Shown here in pieces: positions 23,299 through 34,355 of a DNA stretch of 64,000 bases. Source of the stretch: Apostichopus parvimensis (lineage: Eukaryota; Echinodermata; Holothuroidea; Aspidochirotida; Stichopodidae); NCBI GenBank assembly GCA_000934455.1, contig KN886280.1:53559-117558 (forward strand), given 5' to 3'. The notes below the pieces were generated by a model, which was not told the origin of the DNA, made no database searches, and worked only from the letters and a program-made list of their open reading frames with translations. A program made the translations under genes and the position numbers. Each line of letters starts with the position of its first letter. The stretch's first letter is position 1.

Positions 23299-23520
23299 TC
23301 ATGGAAGCTCTTTTCCTTTGCACGTCCACCATACTGTTGACGGTACACGTAGTAGGCTGTATGTAGCACCCATGGGTTCAGACACACAGCTTCAAAACCT
23401 GGGTGTAAGGTGATGCATGCAGCACCTTCTTCATCCATCACGGTCCTTACTTTATCTTTTTCGCTGCAGCATCTACACTCTCTTGCTGTAGGCATCACAT
23501 CACACTGGCAACAATGACAC
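23299..23520 (-). pseudogene. P2X7-ballast-like exon
   Basis: The exon reads CHCCQCDVMPTARECRCC, then ITLHPGFEAVCLNPWVLHTA and YYVYRQQYGG, and ends FHE at a GAGTAAGT donor. This is the cysteine-rich first half of the cytoplasmic 'ballast' domain known from the vertebrate P2X7 receptor, which also occurs in stand-alone invertebrate proteins. The exon matches the one at 32,387-32,611 in content and donor. The second half (HLAYRQFVRW) is not found downstream; instead a transposase exon follows at 22,973. Confidence 0.78.
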
Positions 23521-23909
23521 CTTTAAACGATAAAAACCAGTTGAAATGATAAAGAGCCAATTTTCAATGACTTCATACTGGCTCAATTATTGGGGGTGTA
23601 GGGGGTTTTGGGTAGAGGTAGCACCTTTGTTGTCTGGCATGCTGCATCCTGCTTCTTATCCTGGTGGGGTGGACGTGCAACACTGGACCTCATCCATCTC
23701 CCTTTTCTCTCACGTGTGGCTCCTAGCGCCACACCCCGGTACACCGCTTCAGCTGGCGGGCTAAACCACGTGAGGGGGTGGTGTTAACACGGCACCACTG
23801 GGCGAAAGACTTCCCACGTAGAAGTTACCGGCCAGGGCGGAAGAGTTCCTTGTAGAACATCAACGGCCTGTGGTTAAGCCTGGAGAGGATTGGGCACCGC
23901 CAGGCTTTT

Positions 23910-25859
23910 ATGCCCAAGTCACACTGTATGATGAACAATTCACCTGCTTTCATACCGGATCGGTCGCCGCCCGGGATAAAAAGGACCGCGTCTTCCGTCA
24001 TACACCAGGGCGGAGGCGAAAAGTTTACTACTGGTTGGACTTTACCACATATGATCCGTGGAAGAGAGACAATAACATTCGCCACCTGGAATGTTAGAAC
24101 ACTTGCCCAGACTGGTAAGCTTCAGGAACTCACGCACGAATTGGAGAGGTACACCTGGCATATTATGGGACTCTGTGAAGTGAGATGGAAAAACAGCGGG
24201 GTGCACTTTACAGATGAAGGTGATGTGCTATACTACAGTGGCGAACCCGACAAACGCATTAATGGTGTTGGCTTCCTTGTCAACAAGAAGAGCAAGAACT
24301 CTGTAATGGGGTACTGCCCATCATCCAGCAGGCTTATTACTATCCGCCTTCGAGCTACGCCATTCAACATCACAGTAATTCAAGCTTATGCACCAACAAC
24401 TGACTACGACGATGACCGAGTGGAGGAATTCTACAATCAGCTCCAGGACATTATTGATGGGGTCAATAAGAAAGATATCCTTATCATTCAGGGCGACTGG
24501 AATGCCAAGGTGGGCATCGATGTATGGAGAGATTGGAAGAATTTCTGCGGACCCTCCTGTAATGCTCATACCAATTACCGAGGTCTACTTGAATTCACCA
24601 GCTACAATGACATGGTGCTCGCAAATACCCTTGGAAAGCACAAGGCATCTCAACGCTATACTTGGCATGCTCCAAATGGAAAGCACCACAACCAAATTGA
24701 CTATATCCTTGTGCAAAACCTGTTCCGATCAGGCATCAGGACAGCTGCAACTAGGACTTTCCCAGGGGCTGATGTAGGGAGCGATCACGACTTGGTCATC
24801 ATGAACTTCAAGGTCAAACTGAAGATAATCACCAAACCAAAATACAGCAGACTGAAGTTCAACTTGGACAAACTGAAGGACCCATCCATCTCTGAGACCT
24901 TTAAAATAACTATTGGCGTGAAATTTGCACCACTGCTGACACTTGATGATGATACTGAAGCACTGACCACCAGGTTCAATGAGGTGTTGACAGAAACAGC
25001 AGGCGACATCCTTGGCAAACACCGCCGGAAAACTCAACCTTGGGTCACTGATGAGATCCTGGAGATGTGTGACACAAGGAGGGCCCTCAAAAATGGGAAA
25101 ACCACCAGAGCCGGAGCAGACGCTTACAGGCATATCAACAAGAAGATCAGGAAAGACATGAACAAGGCTAAAGAAGGATGGATCGAGAACCAATGTTCAC
25201 AGGTTGAAAAGAGCCTGAGCAACAACAATACTAGGCGATCTTACCAACTTGTGAAAGATCTCACAAAACAAAAACAGCCAAGAGGCAACACTATACAAGA
25301 CAAGGAAGGAAATTGCCTCATGGAAGAAAAAGTAATCCTAAACAGATGGACTGAATACTGTTCAGAACTATACAACCACGAGCTTCATGGAGATGAAGAT
25401 GTACTAACAACACAGGAATATTCGAACGATGACGACTACCCAATTCTGCGTGGAGAAGTTGAAACTGCCATACGATCACTGAAAGATGGGAAGGCTGCAG
25501 GCGTAGACAACATCCCCGCTGAGTTGATAAAGCATGCAGGAGACAGAGTAACTGATATCCTTACTCGTATCTGCAACAAGATCTGCCAGACAGGAGATTG
25601 GCCTACACTGTGGACCCAGTCACTTATTATCACTCTCCCCAAGAAGGGAAACTTACAACAATGCCAGAACTACAGAACCATCAGCCTGATATGCCATGCT
25701 AGCAAAGTGATGCTAAAAGTCCTATTACAGAGGCTGAAACCCCAAGCTGAAGAAATCATCGCCGAAGAGCAAGCTGGTTTCCGTAGTCGAAGGAGCACCA
25801 CAGAGCAGATTTTCAATCTACGAGTCCTGTGTGAAAAATATAGCCAGGGTATGGCATGA
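23910..25859 (+). CDS. LINE endonuclease and reverse transcriptase, N-terminal part
   Basis: The 649-residue frame has an apurinic-type endonuclease: ATWNVRTL (Asn about 61), CEVRW, GDWNAKVG, NQIDYILV and GSDHDLV, all the expected active-site landmarks. The reverse transcriptase begins near residue 510 with LKDGKAAGVDNIPAELIK, then LPKKGN and EEQAGFRSRRSTTEQIF. The frame ends at LCEKYSQGMA. Here the sequence jumps directly to RVWHESLW of the next frame, so the stretch with the FxDxxKAFD motif A, holding a catalytic Asp, is deleted. The first ATG lies in the 5' region; the true start may be about residue 50 (MIRGRETIT). Confidence 0.87.
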   Translation: MPKSHCMMNNSPAFIPDRSPPGIKRTASSVIHQGGGEKFTTGWTLPHMIRGRETITFATWNVRTLAQTGKLQELTHELERYTWHIMGLCEVRWKNSGVHFTDEGDVLYYSGEPDKRINGVGFLVNKKSKNSVMGYCPSSSRLITIRLRATPFNITVIQAYAPTTDYDDDRVEEFYNQLQDIIDGVNKKDILIIQGDWNAKVGIDVWRDWKNFCGPSCNAHTNYRGLLEFTSYNDMVLANTLGKHKASQRYTWHAPNGKHHNQIDYILVQNLFRSGIRTAATRTFPGADVGSDHDLVIMNFKVKLKIITKPKYSRLKFNLDKLKDPSISETFKITIGVKFAPLLTLDDDTEALTTRFNEVLTETAGDILGKHRRKTQPWVTDEILEMCDTRRALKNGKTTRAGADAYRHINKKIRKDMNKAKEGWIENQCSQVEKSLSNNNTRRSYQLVKDLTKQKQPRGNTIQDKEGNCLMEEKVILNRWTEYCSELYNHELHGDEDVLTTQEYSNDDDYPILRGEVETAIRSLKDGKAAGVDNIPAELIKHAGDRVTDILTRICNKICQTGDWPTLWTQSLIITLPKKGNLQQCQNYRTISLICHASKVMLKVLLQRLKPQAEEIIAEEQAGFRSRRSTTEQIFNLRVLCEKYSQGMA

Positions 25860-26130
25860 GTCGTTATGGGCCACAATGAAGAAATACAATATGGGCCAGA
25901 AGCTGATCCAAACTATCAAGCAGCTATACACCAAAGCCAGCAGTGCAGTACTTCTACAAGGCGTAGTTGGAGACTGGTTCCATTCATCGGTCGGAGTCCG
26001 CCAGGGCTGCCTACTGTCACCCACACTGTTCAACATCTTCTTAGAACGTATCATGACAGATGCCCTTGAAAATCATAATGGCACAGTCAGTATTGGAGGA
26101 AGAAACATCACAAATCTCCGACGACATTGA
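25831..26130 (+). pseudogene. LINE reverse transcriptase, middle part
   Basis: The frame reads RVWHESLWATMKKYN, then SVGVRQGCLLSPTLFNIFLE (motif B) and stops just past GRNITNL. The next bases encode DDIDGLAG in a different frame. A small deletion has removed the FA of the FADD catalytic motif and shifted the frame. The enzyme therefore lacks motif A and has a damaged motif C. Confidence 0.82.
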
Positions 26131-26203
26131 CGGGCTTGCTGGTAACGAGGACGAACTTGCCAACCTTGTGAGCTGCCTGGATGACACATGAAGAAAGTAT
26201 GGC

Positions 26204-26911
26204 ATGGAGATCAGTGCCGGGAAGACCAAGCTGATGACAAACAGCACAACTCCATTCACAAGGAATATCGTGGCCAGTGGACAACAACTGGAGACAGTAA
26301 ATCAGTTCAAGTATCTTGGAGCCATCATCAGTGAGGAGGGCTCAAAGGCAGAGGTCCTGGCAAGAGCTGCACAGACAGCCGCAGCATTGGCAAAGCTCAA
26401 ACCAATCTGGACCGACAGGAACATCTCCCTCAAGTCCAAGTTGAAGCTCTTGCATGCACTTGTACTGTCGATCTTCCTGTATGCATGTGAGTCATGGACC
26501 CTTACTGCCGAGCTGCAAAAGAAGATCCAAGCAGTGGAAATGAGATGCACCAGAAGAGTCCTTGGCATCTCATACACCGACCACTTCACAAATGAGGAAG
26601 TACGCAGAACCGTCAAGCAACACATCGCCAACTACGAAGACCTACTGACTACAGTCAAGAAAAGAAAACTGAGATGGTATGGGCATGTGACAAGAACTGA
26701 CGGGCTGTCGAAGACCATCCTCCAAGGCACTGTACAGGGGAAGAGAAGACGGGGCAGACAGAGGAAGAGATGGGCAGACAACATCAAGGAGTGGACTGGC
26801 ATGAACTTTGCTACAACCCAGGCTCTTGCCCACGACCGACAGGAATGGAAGCGGCTGATGAGTTCTCCATGGCAGCGCCCCTACGACCCTGGCGGGTTAC
26901 GGGACCAGTAA
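26204..26911 (+). pseudogene. LINE reverse transcriptase, C-terminal part
   Basis: The 235-residue frame starts KYGMEISAGKTKLM (thumb side of the reverse transcriptase), continues VNQFKYLGAIISEEG and ACESWTLT, and ends with a basic region, RRRGRQRKRWADNIKEW. This is the usual carboxyl end of these elements. The stop is followed within 20 bases by the tandem 3' tail. Confidence 0.82.
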
Positions 26912-26925
26912 GCAGTAAGCAGTAC

Positions 26926-27994
26926 TAACATGTCAAAATAGAAAAGGAGCACAACCTCTGAAGGGCAGTCTACAAATTGAAGCTCCCATAAGTGACATAA
27001 CTAGCAAGGAGGGGTAGCCTCTTCGTAGAAGTATTGCCTGTGTTGGGACAATGCTGCAAAGGAAAATAAAACAGGCCGAGGGTTGCCTCCTTTCCAACTC
27101 TTTTTCCCACTTCTGAATCCATACCCTAGATTGATAAAATCTGGTTATGCCATTAGCTGAAGCGAAAATTACGAAAAGCTNNNNNNNNNNNNNNNNNNNN
27201 NNNNNNNNNNNNNNNNNNNNNNNNNNNNNNCCCCCCCCTTTTTCCTGATTTGTGGTAACTTACTTATTTGTCACTACTGCTAGGCAGATTAATAATAGAC
27301 CAACTCTGAATTTGTTGTGCACTCTTCCAGTTTGCTCCTTCAATCTACTAACCAAATGTCTGTGTGACATGTTCCTGAGGCATGTGCTGCCCAACTTTGA
27401 AGGAAAATAGTAACTTCCTTAACTTAACTCGACCACACTCTCATGGTTTTTTTGCTGCCCCATCAAGCTTAAAAGTATGAGCAAAGTTAACAAACATATA
27501 TCGGTTCTAGGCCTGACTAGTGACACAACTAGCCTATATACTATAGTACGCTAGGCCTAACGTAACTATTTTGTTCCGTCAAGAGGCGCAGCACTCTACC
27601 CACTCGGCCACACCTCCAACTCCAATATAAACAGTTAGAAATGCCAAATGGGTCTTGGCATAATTTTCATGTTTTAAATCGACCCTTGATCTTAGGCTTG
27701 TTCAGGGGGGAAAGACATCAATTACTCCCAGGCGCCAAGGCCTAGCACATTTGTCATTTGTACTCGCCCATTAATTTGATGAATTGTCAGGGTGTTCACT
27801 GACACTAGCCAATGCGATAGCCTAACGTGATATTGCATAGGAAACACGTTATACTCGTGCGTGGGCCTAGCACAGCTCAACACTGGAAGTTGTAACATAC
27901 AGTTAGCCTAGGCTATGTGATCTTCGGACCGAAGTCGAGATTGCTTCGAATTATTTGTTTCTAGCCCCAATGTTAAGGAAGAATCATTATTTAC
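26926..27994. other. No gene seen; includes N gap and a tRNA-like half
   Basis: The gap is 27,181-27,230 (50 N). On the minus strand at about 27,575-27,620 lies a tRNA-like 5' half with an A-box-like TGGCCGAGTGG and no matching 3' half, possibly a SINE remnant. The remainder holds no supportable coding sequence. Confidence 0.4.
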
Positions 27995-28088
27995 CAATGA
28001 GAATGTCGATGGCATCTGGATGCATCTTCCCAGTCAGCCTTTTACGGAAATTCTGTTCATCAACGTCGATGTGATCTATCCTTGTCAT
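27995..28088 (-). CDS. Possible first coding exon, gene unknown
   Basis: From an ATG at 28,088 the minus strand reads MTRIDHIDVDEQNFRKRL, then GKMHPDAIDILIG, into a GTAAAT donor. The open frame extends about 16 codons upstream of the ATG (VTIKIVRKEFYKQF). Codon composition looks protein-like. I do not recognise the family, and no following exon could be found between here and the gap. It may be a host gene cut by the assembly or a transposon exon. Confidence 0.3.
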
Positions 28089-28954
28089 CCTTGAAAACTG
28101 TTTGTAAAATTCTTTCCGAACGATCTTGATTGTGACGTTTTAGGCCTTGGTCAACGAACGTACGTACGTGTGCCCGGGGTTCTAGGCACGTGATGGTAAT
28201 AACCAATCCGCATCGATATGCTAATTAGGTTGATCAGGCTCTCTATTAAAAAGTGTTTTTACACTGAAGTGTATCGGAATCAAACACTAAGTGTAATCAT
28301 ATTAAACACGGTTTACGGAGTGTTTAGGTTTAGGACATGTTTATAATCACGGAAAATGTCCAATTCCTAAACACGTTTTTTAGAGTGTACAGTAGGTAAA
28401 AAATATCATTGGTAAGGTTTTTACTGAGATTCGATATTAGGGCAGGCTGTGAAACAGCTGCAGATATTATGATGTTACCCCACATGGACTGGAACGTTTA
28501 CAACATGTGGATTCAGTACCGAAAAATCAAACGTCATGCTAACTATCATAACCATGTCATGATGTCGCTGGGTAAACCAGCAATTCCTTACAATATCAGT
28601 TATTTCTACGTTCATGTAGTCATATACGAGTAAACATGATAGCACCCACCTAAGTGTCATAGTTCTTCCTTTTGCTCCAGAAAACACCAGCATTCCTACT
28701 TCTATCTTCAGATACCCCCAGTGTCACGGATTCTTTGCAGAGAGCAGTCGACAAAGGCGTAAAGAAGGACAGAGAAGAGTATATGAGTTTCCAAGTGAAA
28801 TATAATTATAACAACAACATTAATTAAAGTTACAATACTCTTTCTATATATATATATATATTCTCTTGGCTTTAATACATTTCTTCCTTTTCTAGGATGT
28901 CTGAATATGAGCGTCGGGTTTCGGCCCCTAGTATTTTTTATGTTTTGCATACCG

Positions 28955-29205
28955 ATATACCGATTGAATTTGACATATCATCGATTTAAACTGGTATATG
29001 TGGATTTCATTTCACATATACCGATTTAAATTCACATATCATCTAATTCAGATGCTAAATGTGGATTTAAATCGATGTTATGTCGATTTAAATTGTTATA
29101 TGTCGATTTAAATCGGTAGAAGTCAATGTAAGCTGCTGGAAACTGGTATAAGTCGAAGGAAATTGGTATATGTGGATTAAAATCGGAATAAGTCGATTCC
29201 CACGA
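28955..29205. repeat. Degenerate minisatellite, about 23-bp unit
   Basis: Units resembling 'tatatgtcgatttaaatcgg' repeat about ten times with many changes, some in inverted form around the ATTTAAAT palindrome. It ends exactly where the next inverted-repeat element begins. Confidence 0.7.
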
Positions 29206-30350
29206 TTTCAGACTGATGGCCCGCCAGCGAGATTTTTTCCCCAGCGCGGTAAAGGGCAACATTTGCATACATCGCTTGTCATTGGCTGGGTCTTGTACTT
29301 TTGATGCTGAATTGGCAAATTCTTGCTTACGCTATGCGTATGTGTATGCACAAGAACATACACGTGCACGTAGTGGATCGTGATTCGCATACACGTACTG
29401 CATGAACTGGCGACTGTCTTGAGACAACTTTGTTAAAAAAAAATTTAAATGTTTTTTGTTTGCTTTTGCGCGGACTTGTTTGTGTACATTAACATCCATA
29501 AGTTCGTAAAACAAGTCCTTCTTTGAAGGTAAGGATTACTTAGGTTTATGATCCAAACCTGAGAAGCCAATAAATTTAATAAGTTACTTTTGACAAGGGT
29601 GAAGCTTCAGAGTGATGGTGGAACTTGCTGTGCAGAGTACTGCGATGGCAATGTACGCAGATATGTACCAGGCGTTTGATTGCTTCAAAACTGCTTAAAA
29701 ACATTGGACAGCCTGACCGTTTCTGGTTGACTATTTACTTGAGATGCTTTTAAACTTTAAACTGATACTCTTTAAATTTGAGCATAGACATTGATTTGAA
29801 TTTAAAAATTAGGAGCCTTTCAAACGGTTTATTATGACCCTTTGGCACGGTTTTCAGATAATATAATACGAAAGATATAGGCGTAGTATTTAGTCACGCA
29901 TGTAATTAGTAGTACCACTGCCACTGTGGATTATAGTTATTAAACACAGAAATTGTCTAACGTTTATATTATATGCTGATTTTTTGGGTATCATCTTCAA
30001 ACTGTTTGTGTTTCATTTAACCTCTTTAAATTAACAGCAACAGAATTGTGCGGTATATAACCACAGACCCTCTACACCCGTGGCATAACAAACCGACAAA
30101 TAAATTAACTCTACTCAAACGCGTACCATTGAACAGTCTGCTGCTAGACTGTTTTCTTTTTAGTGTAGGAAAGTGGCCTTGTGAAATGTGGTATGTGATG
30201 AGCGATTCAGTGCATCAGAGCTAGTTGATATTGATAGATGAATCCTATGTATACGGACCCCAGCCAATGGGAGCGAGGTATGCTAATCTTGGCCTTTACC
30301 GCGCTGGGGGAAAAATTCGCTGCCCGCCATGAGCTTGTGGGAGGGATGCG
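29200..30350. mobile_element. 1.1-kb inverted-repeat element
   Basis: Sequence at 29,206-29,297 matches the reverse complement of about 30,258-30,345 at roughly 80 percent by eye. Shared landmarks in order are CCCAC, ATGGC, TTTTTCCCC, CAGCGCGGTAAAGG and CCAGCCAATG. No target duplication is evident. A small reverse-transcriptase-like remnant lies inside (about 29,640-29,750). It may be a foldback-type or MITE-like element. Confidence 0.58.
29640..29750 (+). pseudogene. LINE reverse transcriptase fragment
   Basis: One frame reads AMYADMYQAFDCFK, like motif A of non-LTR reverse transcriptases (xDxxKAFD). The next frame continues KLLKNIGQPDRFW, which has the expected LxxxGxPxRF spacing. It is too short for a clade call. 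Confidence 0.42.
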
Positions 30351-31029
30351 GTATGGTACATTAATGCAAGTGGGTCATGAAAGTAAGCGAAATGTTAGGC
30401 ATAACGACGTAAGATTACCGATGAAAGAAGAGGACATTTTATCTATGAATTATATGTGTAGCAGCATCTTTGTAAATTTTCTTGTCAATTTCCAAACAAA
30501 GATTTGTACGTGTCTTACTTGCAGTTTCTATGGGTCATATGGATGACAGTATGCAGACTGTAGATGAGCAAGTACATATAACATTTATTCATAAATATTT
30601 ACGTAGGTGAGTAGGGAAGAAATATAGTGCAACGTGGATAGATAAACCGACATATTGTTATAAAGATGGATAAATAAAGATATAGACAGATAGATAAGAA
30701 AGACAGATAGTTTGATACAGAGATAGTTTTAGGGAGATATAGCCAGAGAAAGGGGGGGTGTTGGTAATTTGATAGGCAGAGCGATAAATAAACAGATTGA
30801 AATACAAAAACAGAAAGAGGGATAGATAGTTAGAAAAATACACAAAGCAAATGGAAATTCTGACACAGAAAGAGTAGTGAATGGGCAATAGATACGCAGA
30901 TTGGTAGATAGCAAAATTGATAGAGATAAATAAATGGATAGATCCAAGTGGGCAGATATACAGTTAGAAACGTTTTGGAGCCAATACAGCAGATTTGGAA
31001 AGGTTACTAAGTATGAATGTAGCAGAACC
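30351..31029. other. No gene seen; GATA-rich stretch
   Basis: The part from about 30,655 to 30,950 is a very degenerate run of 'gatagata' and 'gataaata' units. There is no coding support. Confidence 0.45.
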
Positions 31030-34000
31030 TTAATGGTATATGCACAGGTAGCTACAACTTTACCCTATTTAATAGCAAATTACATCTACTTTTCACATAT
31101 TCCATCAAATCCTTGAAATTCGATTTCGAAAAGGGACAAAATCGGGAAATTTTGAGCTTCACAAACGTAAGAATCGATAACCACCATTACGTATTGATTT
31201 TTTGTGACGTAGTATCGAGAGGCCCAGACCGTATGTTAAATGTCAAGTTCTGCGCACTATCTTTTAACGTTGATTTCGCTTGGTAACCTCGAAAATGGAA
31301 GCTTCAAAACAACCCGAAATTTCCAGTCCAGAGGTTTCGGACGACGAAACGGGGACAGCAAGTGAGGAAGAAAGCTCTTTGGAATACGAAATTCCGAACC
31401 AAGAGGAAATTAGGTCCTATTAATTTGAGCCAGAAGCCGATGAAAGTGACAGCACCACAGACTCGGAAGGTGAACCTGACAGCCATGAAAATCCACGGCG
31501 TCTGTTGAATACTGACTGGTGAGAATATACTTCAATTTCTATCCTTCTTTGACGTCCTCGAACTTTTTGTCTCCAAAATGAACTAAAATATACTTCCCCA
31601 TGCTGAAATATTTCTGTTATTAATGGTAAAAAACTTCCTGATGACGAAGTTTTTTGGCATTGAAAATTGTATCTGAGATTGACCGCAAATTAATCGTACA
31701 CTACTTGGGCCTGTTAGTGAATCCGCGAGGTGTTTGCGTCAGTGTAGGGCCAAGGCTAAAAGGCCTATTACGAGTTGTCATACAGAAATAAGAGTTAGGC
31801 TATGTTTATTTCGGTATGAGCGGATTGTAATACATGTCAAAATACAAATCAAACCAATGTTCAACACGGGTTCAAGTGAAAAATTGCCCACCAATAGTTG
31901 GGAAACCAGAAATTTTAGGCCAACATGAAAACAACCTTGTTAAGGCCATAAAATTTGCACAGTGGGAGTAGTAGATTCAATTGTCCATTCAAGTTTTATC
32001 ATACTCTTTGGGGCAAAAAAGTTTTGTTCAAAAGTAAAGTTTCACTATTTTTAAGCATGCGTATTTAATACGCACATCAATAGTATAGTTTTTAGGTGCG
32101 TATACGCAAATAGCACAGGATGCCATTGAGAACGCCAAGGGACTTTAAAAATGATGTTCCAGCAGTTGTTCTCATGCAGAGGTCTTATATAAGCCAATCA
32201 GAGAAGATTGACGATAAAATAGCAACAGAAATATCGTGCCAGTGACAGCAAAATATTCACTGACATTTGATAATGAAAATGGCCAAATAATCTCCATTCT
32301 TTATTGGTTCTATACTGAAACCTTCAATGAATTAGAAACCATACCTAGCCCTATTTACTATATTATATCATTGTCTTTCTTTCAAGGTGTAAGTGTGGCA
32401 ACTGCGCTGTGATGCCATCAGCAAGGGAATGTCGCTGCTGCCATGAAGCTTCAGCAGTGGACAAGAATGCAGAAGGAAAAGGAAACAGTGTTTGCATTAC
32501 AGAGCACCAAGGGTTTCAACCTGTCTGTTTGGATCCGTGGGTGCTGCAGACAGCCTCATATCAATACAGTCAGCATTACGGGGGAAACGCTCGGGAAGGA
32601 GGCGTAAATGAGTAAGTACATAACTAAGGTTTATTGTGTATGCAACTTCTTCTGTGAATGGAATACCAAATTTATTAAAATTTCCTCCAAGTTCCCCTAA
32701 AATGCGTTTGTTAAGAAAGTTCCACAGTTAAGAGTTTGACCTACTTGATAAATTACAAAGTAATTATTATGCAAATACGTAGTGCTTTATTGGTTCTCAG
32801 TGCCAAATAAACCAATTACAAAATTTTCAGTTTCACATTTCTACAAGTGTACACAATTAAACTTACCAGTCTCTGAAGTGAATTTGTTCCTTTCCTGGGT
32901 CATACCAAGGATTTACTGTACAATTAACAGTTGTTCTTACCTGTTGCTTTAACACTTCATTTAATCTAATTTGTTTTATATTATTTTGATCGATTTTGTG
33001 CAGAAAAAATACAATTAAACTTTTTTTTATTTTCAATCACCTGTCAGTTGTTTCACAAGTACTGTTTAAAATAAATATTTGCTACATTAGGTCCTTTTCC
33101 CGATTCACTTTTAAAAAACAGTTATTATGTTTCAGCCTTTGTTTTCTGATTGAATAAGTTTTAAGTATTTCCATGTATACCCCCATGTGAATTATTGTAT
33201 TTGGTAAGTACTGTAATGTAGGTTAAAGTTCCTTTGCAATGCTTTTTTGCTGATAAGGTGAGAAAATAGTTCTTATAAATATTAAAAAGGTTGTCAATAT
33301 CTGTTAGTGATTTGATTAATTATTTAAATGATTTTTTTTGTTGTTCACATGAAGTTCAGACACCTGGCCTATCGGCAATTTGTGCGGTGGTGCTACAAGT
33401 ATCTTGGCAGAGATGTTCGGGTGGTCATCCCATTGTGCGTGGTGACTAAGGTCAGAGAGACGTATCTCTCAGAAGTGTATAGAGGGTTTCTACTTCCACA
33501 ATTATGACATGCTCAGAAACAGACTCTTTAGTAGAATCACATACCTTTTTTATAAACCGACTTTTTGCTTAGAATCAGACACTTGTCAAACATATTCCTT
33601 CGAACGAAATTGCCTACTGAAAATATTAAAACACAACAATTTGAAGATTGCAAGTCTTTTTGGGTTTCATATTCAATGCTGATGTATAATGATGCTGAGC
33701 ATTGTAAATGCTGTATATATGTTGTCTATGTGTTTCATTAAATTGTGAAATTTTTATGTACCATCTATTTCAATATATACCTCCTTACAGGAACTTTCAA
33801 ATATGTATTTCATTCATTCCTCACTGTACTTATCCTCTTTTTATGTATGAATTTTTTATCAGGAATACAAGTCATTATCTGACAAAGAAAACCTCCGCTC
33901 TCAGCATCTATCTTATTTTACTTTCGCAATTTATTTTGGTAATTTCTTGGAAATGAGGAAGTTCTATGGACATGTAGCGATTTTTGCATTCGTGAAAGGA

Positions 34001-34355
34001 GTTTCAAATATAAGCAGATAGATTTTGGAATTTTTAAAATAACAATTATACTTTAGTTTTGGAGTAAGGGCTTATAAGTTTGAATTTGTAATGTATGAAT
34101 CTCAAAGTCTTTGTAATTTTTCAGGTTTTTTTCCCTAATATTCGCTGAAAATACTGAATTTCTATTCCACATAGAAGGAAGCCTCATTACACCCTTTGTA
34201 GATTCATAAAGAATGGTGGTACTTGTTAATTCCAAATACTATGAAATGGTCGCTTTTCCATTGGTTTTATATAATTTCTTGTTTTTAGTGTGAATTTTAA
34301 TTAGATTTCCAAACAAATGAACAGAATTTGTATCTTCTTGTCCATATACCTTTAA
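31030..34355 (+). mobile_element. TTAA-flanked element carrying a P2X7-ballast-like gene
   Basis: The left tip is TTAA (31,030-31,033) then TGGTATATGCACAGGTAGC. The right tip, read inward on the minus strand from 34,355, is TTAA then AGGTATATGGACAAGAAG. The two tips agree at 21 of 27 positions. TTAA targets are the hallmark of Kolobok and piggyBac transposons. The left tip also matches the left tip of the THAP-carrying element at 40,489 (TTAA, AGGTATATGGACAGG), and both share GTGACGTAG(T/A)ATCGAGA about 170-180 bp inside. The interior has a three-exon ballast gene and no transposase, so this is a non-autonomous, cargo-bearing element of the THAP transposon family. Confidence 0.68.
31295..33507 (+). 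pseudogene. P2X7-ballast-like gene, three exons
   Basis: Exon 1 (31,295-31,518) starts MEASKQPEIS, is rich in Glu and Ser, and includes EIRSY-stop-FEPEADES; the in-frame TAA lies inside what is usually a conserved PYxFEP phrase. Exon 2 (32,387-32,611) gives WCKCGNCAVMPSARECRCC, ITEHQGFQPVCLDPWVLQTA and YQYSQHYGGN. Exon 3 (about 33,355-33,507) gives FRHLAYRQFVRWCYKYLG and VRVVIPLCVVTKVRETY, ending LLPQL-stop. In vertebrate P2X7 this domain is cytoplasmic and coordinates zinc through its cysteine cluster. Exons 1-2 join in phase; the exon 3 acceptor is uncertain by one base. The copy is probably dead because of the stop. Confidence 0.8.

Larger units (their letters stand above)
23590..26925 (+). 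mobile_element. RTE-like LINE, dead copy
   Basis: A non-LTR retrotransposon with endonuclease and reverse transcriptase in one polyprotein. The 5' limit is approximate. The 3' end is set by a short tandem tail with a CAGTAAG unit (about 26,907-26,925), which is typical of RTE-type elements, not poly(A). Two deletions break the polyprotein (near 25,850 and 26,120). It lies just upstream, in minus-strand terms, of the P2X7-ballast-like exon. No target duplication was found. Confidence 0.82.

Noticed and set aside
26204-26911. A separate host gene for the C-terminal LINE frame
   Set aside because: Its sequence continues the reverse transcriptase directly and ends at the LINE 3' tail.
27575-27620. 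A complete tRNA gene on the minus strand
   Set aside because: Only an A-box-like half is seen; no B box follows at the right distance.
28409-28950. Open frames of 72-80 codons in both directions
   Set aside because: They are AT-rich chance frames with no splice context or motifs.
30658-30947. Leu/Ser/Tyr-rich minus-strand frames resembling membrane proteins
   Set aside because: They translate a degenerate GATA-type simple repeat.
23310-32611. A true P2X receptor gene
   Set aside because: Only the cysteine-rich ballast part is present; no channel domain or transmembrane segments were found around either copy.
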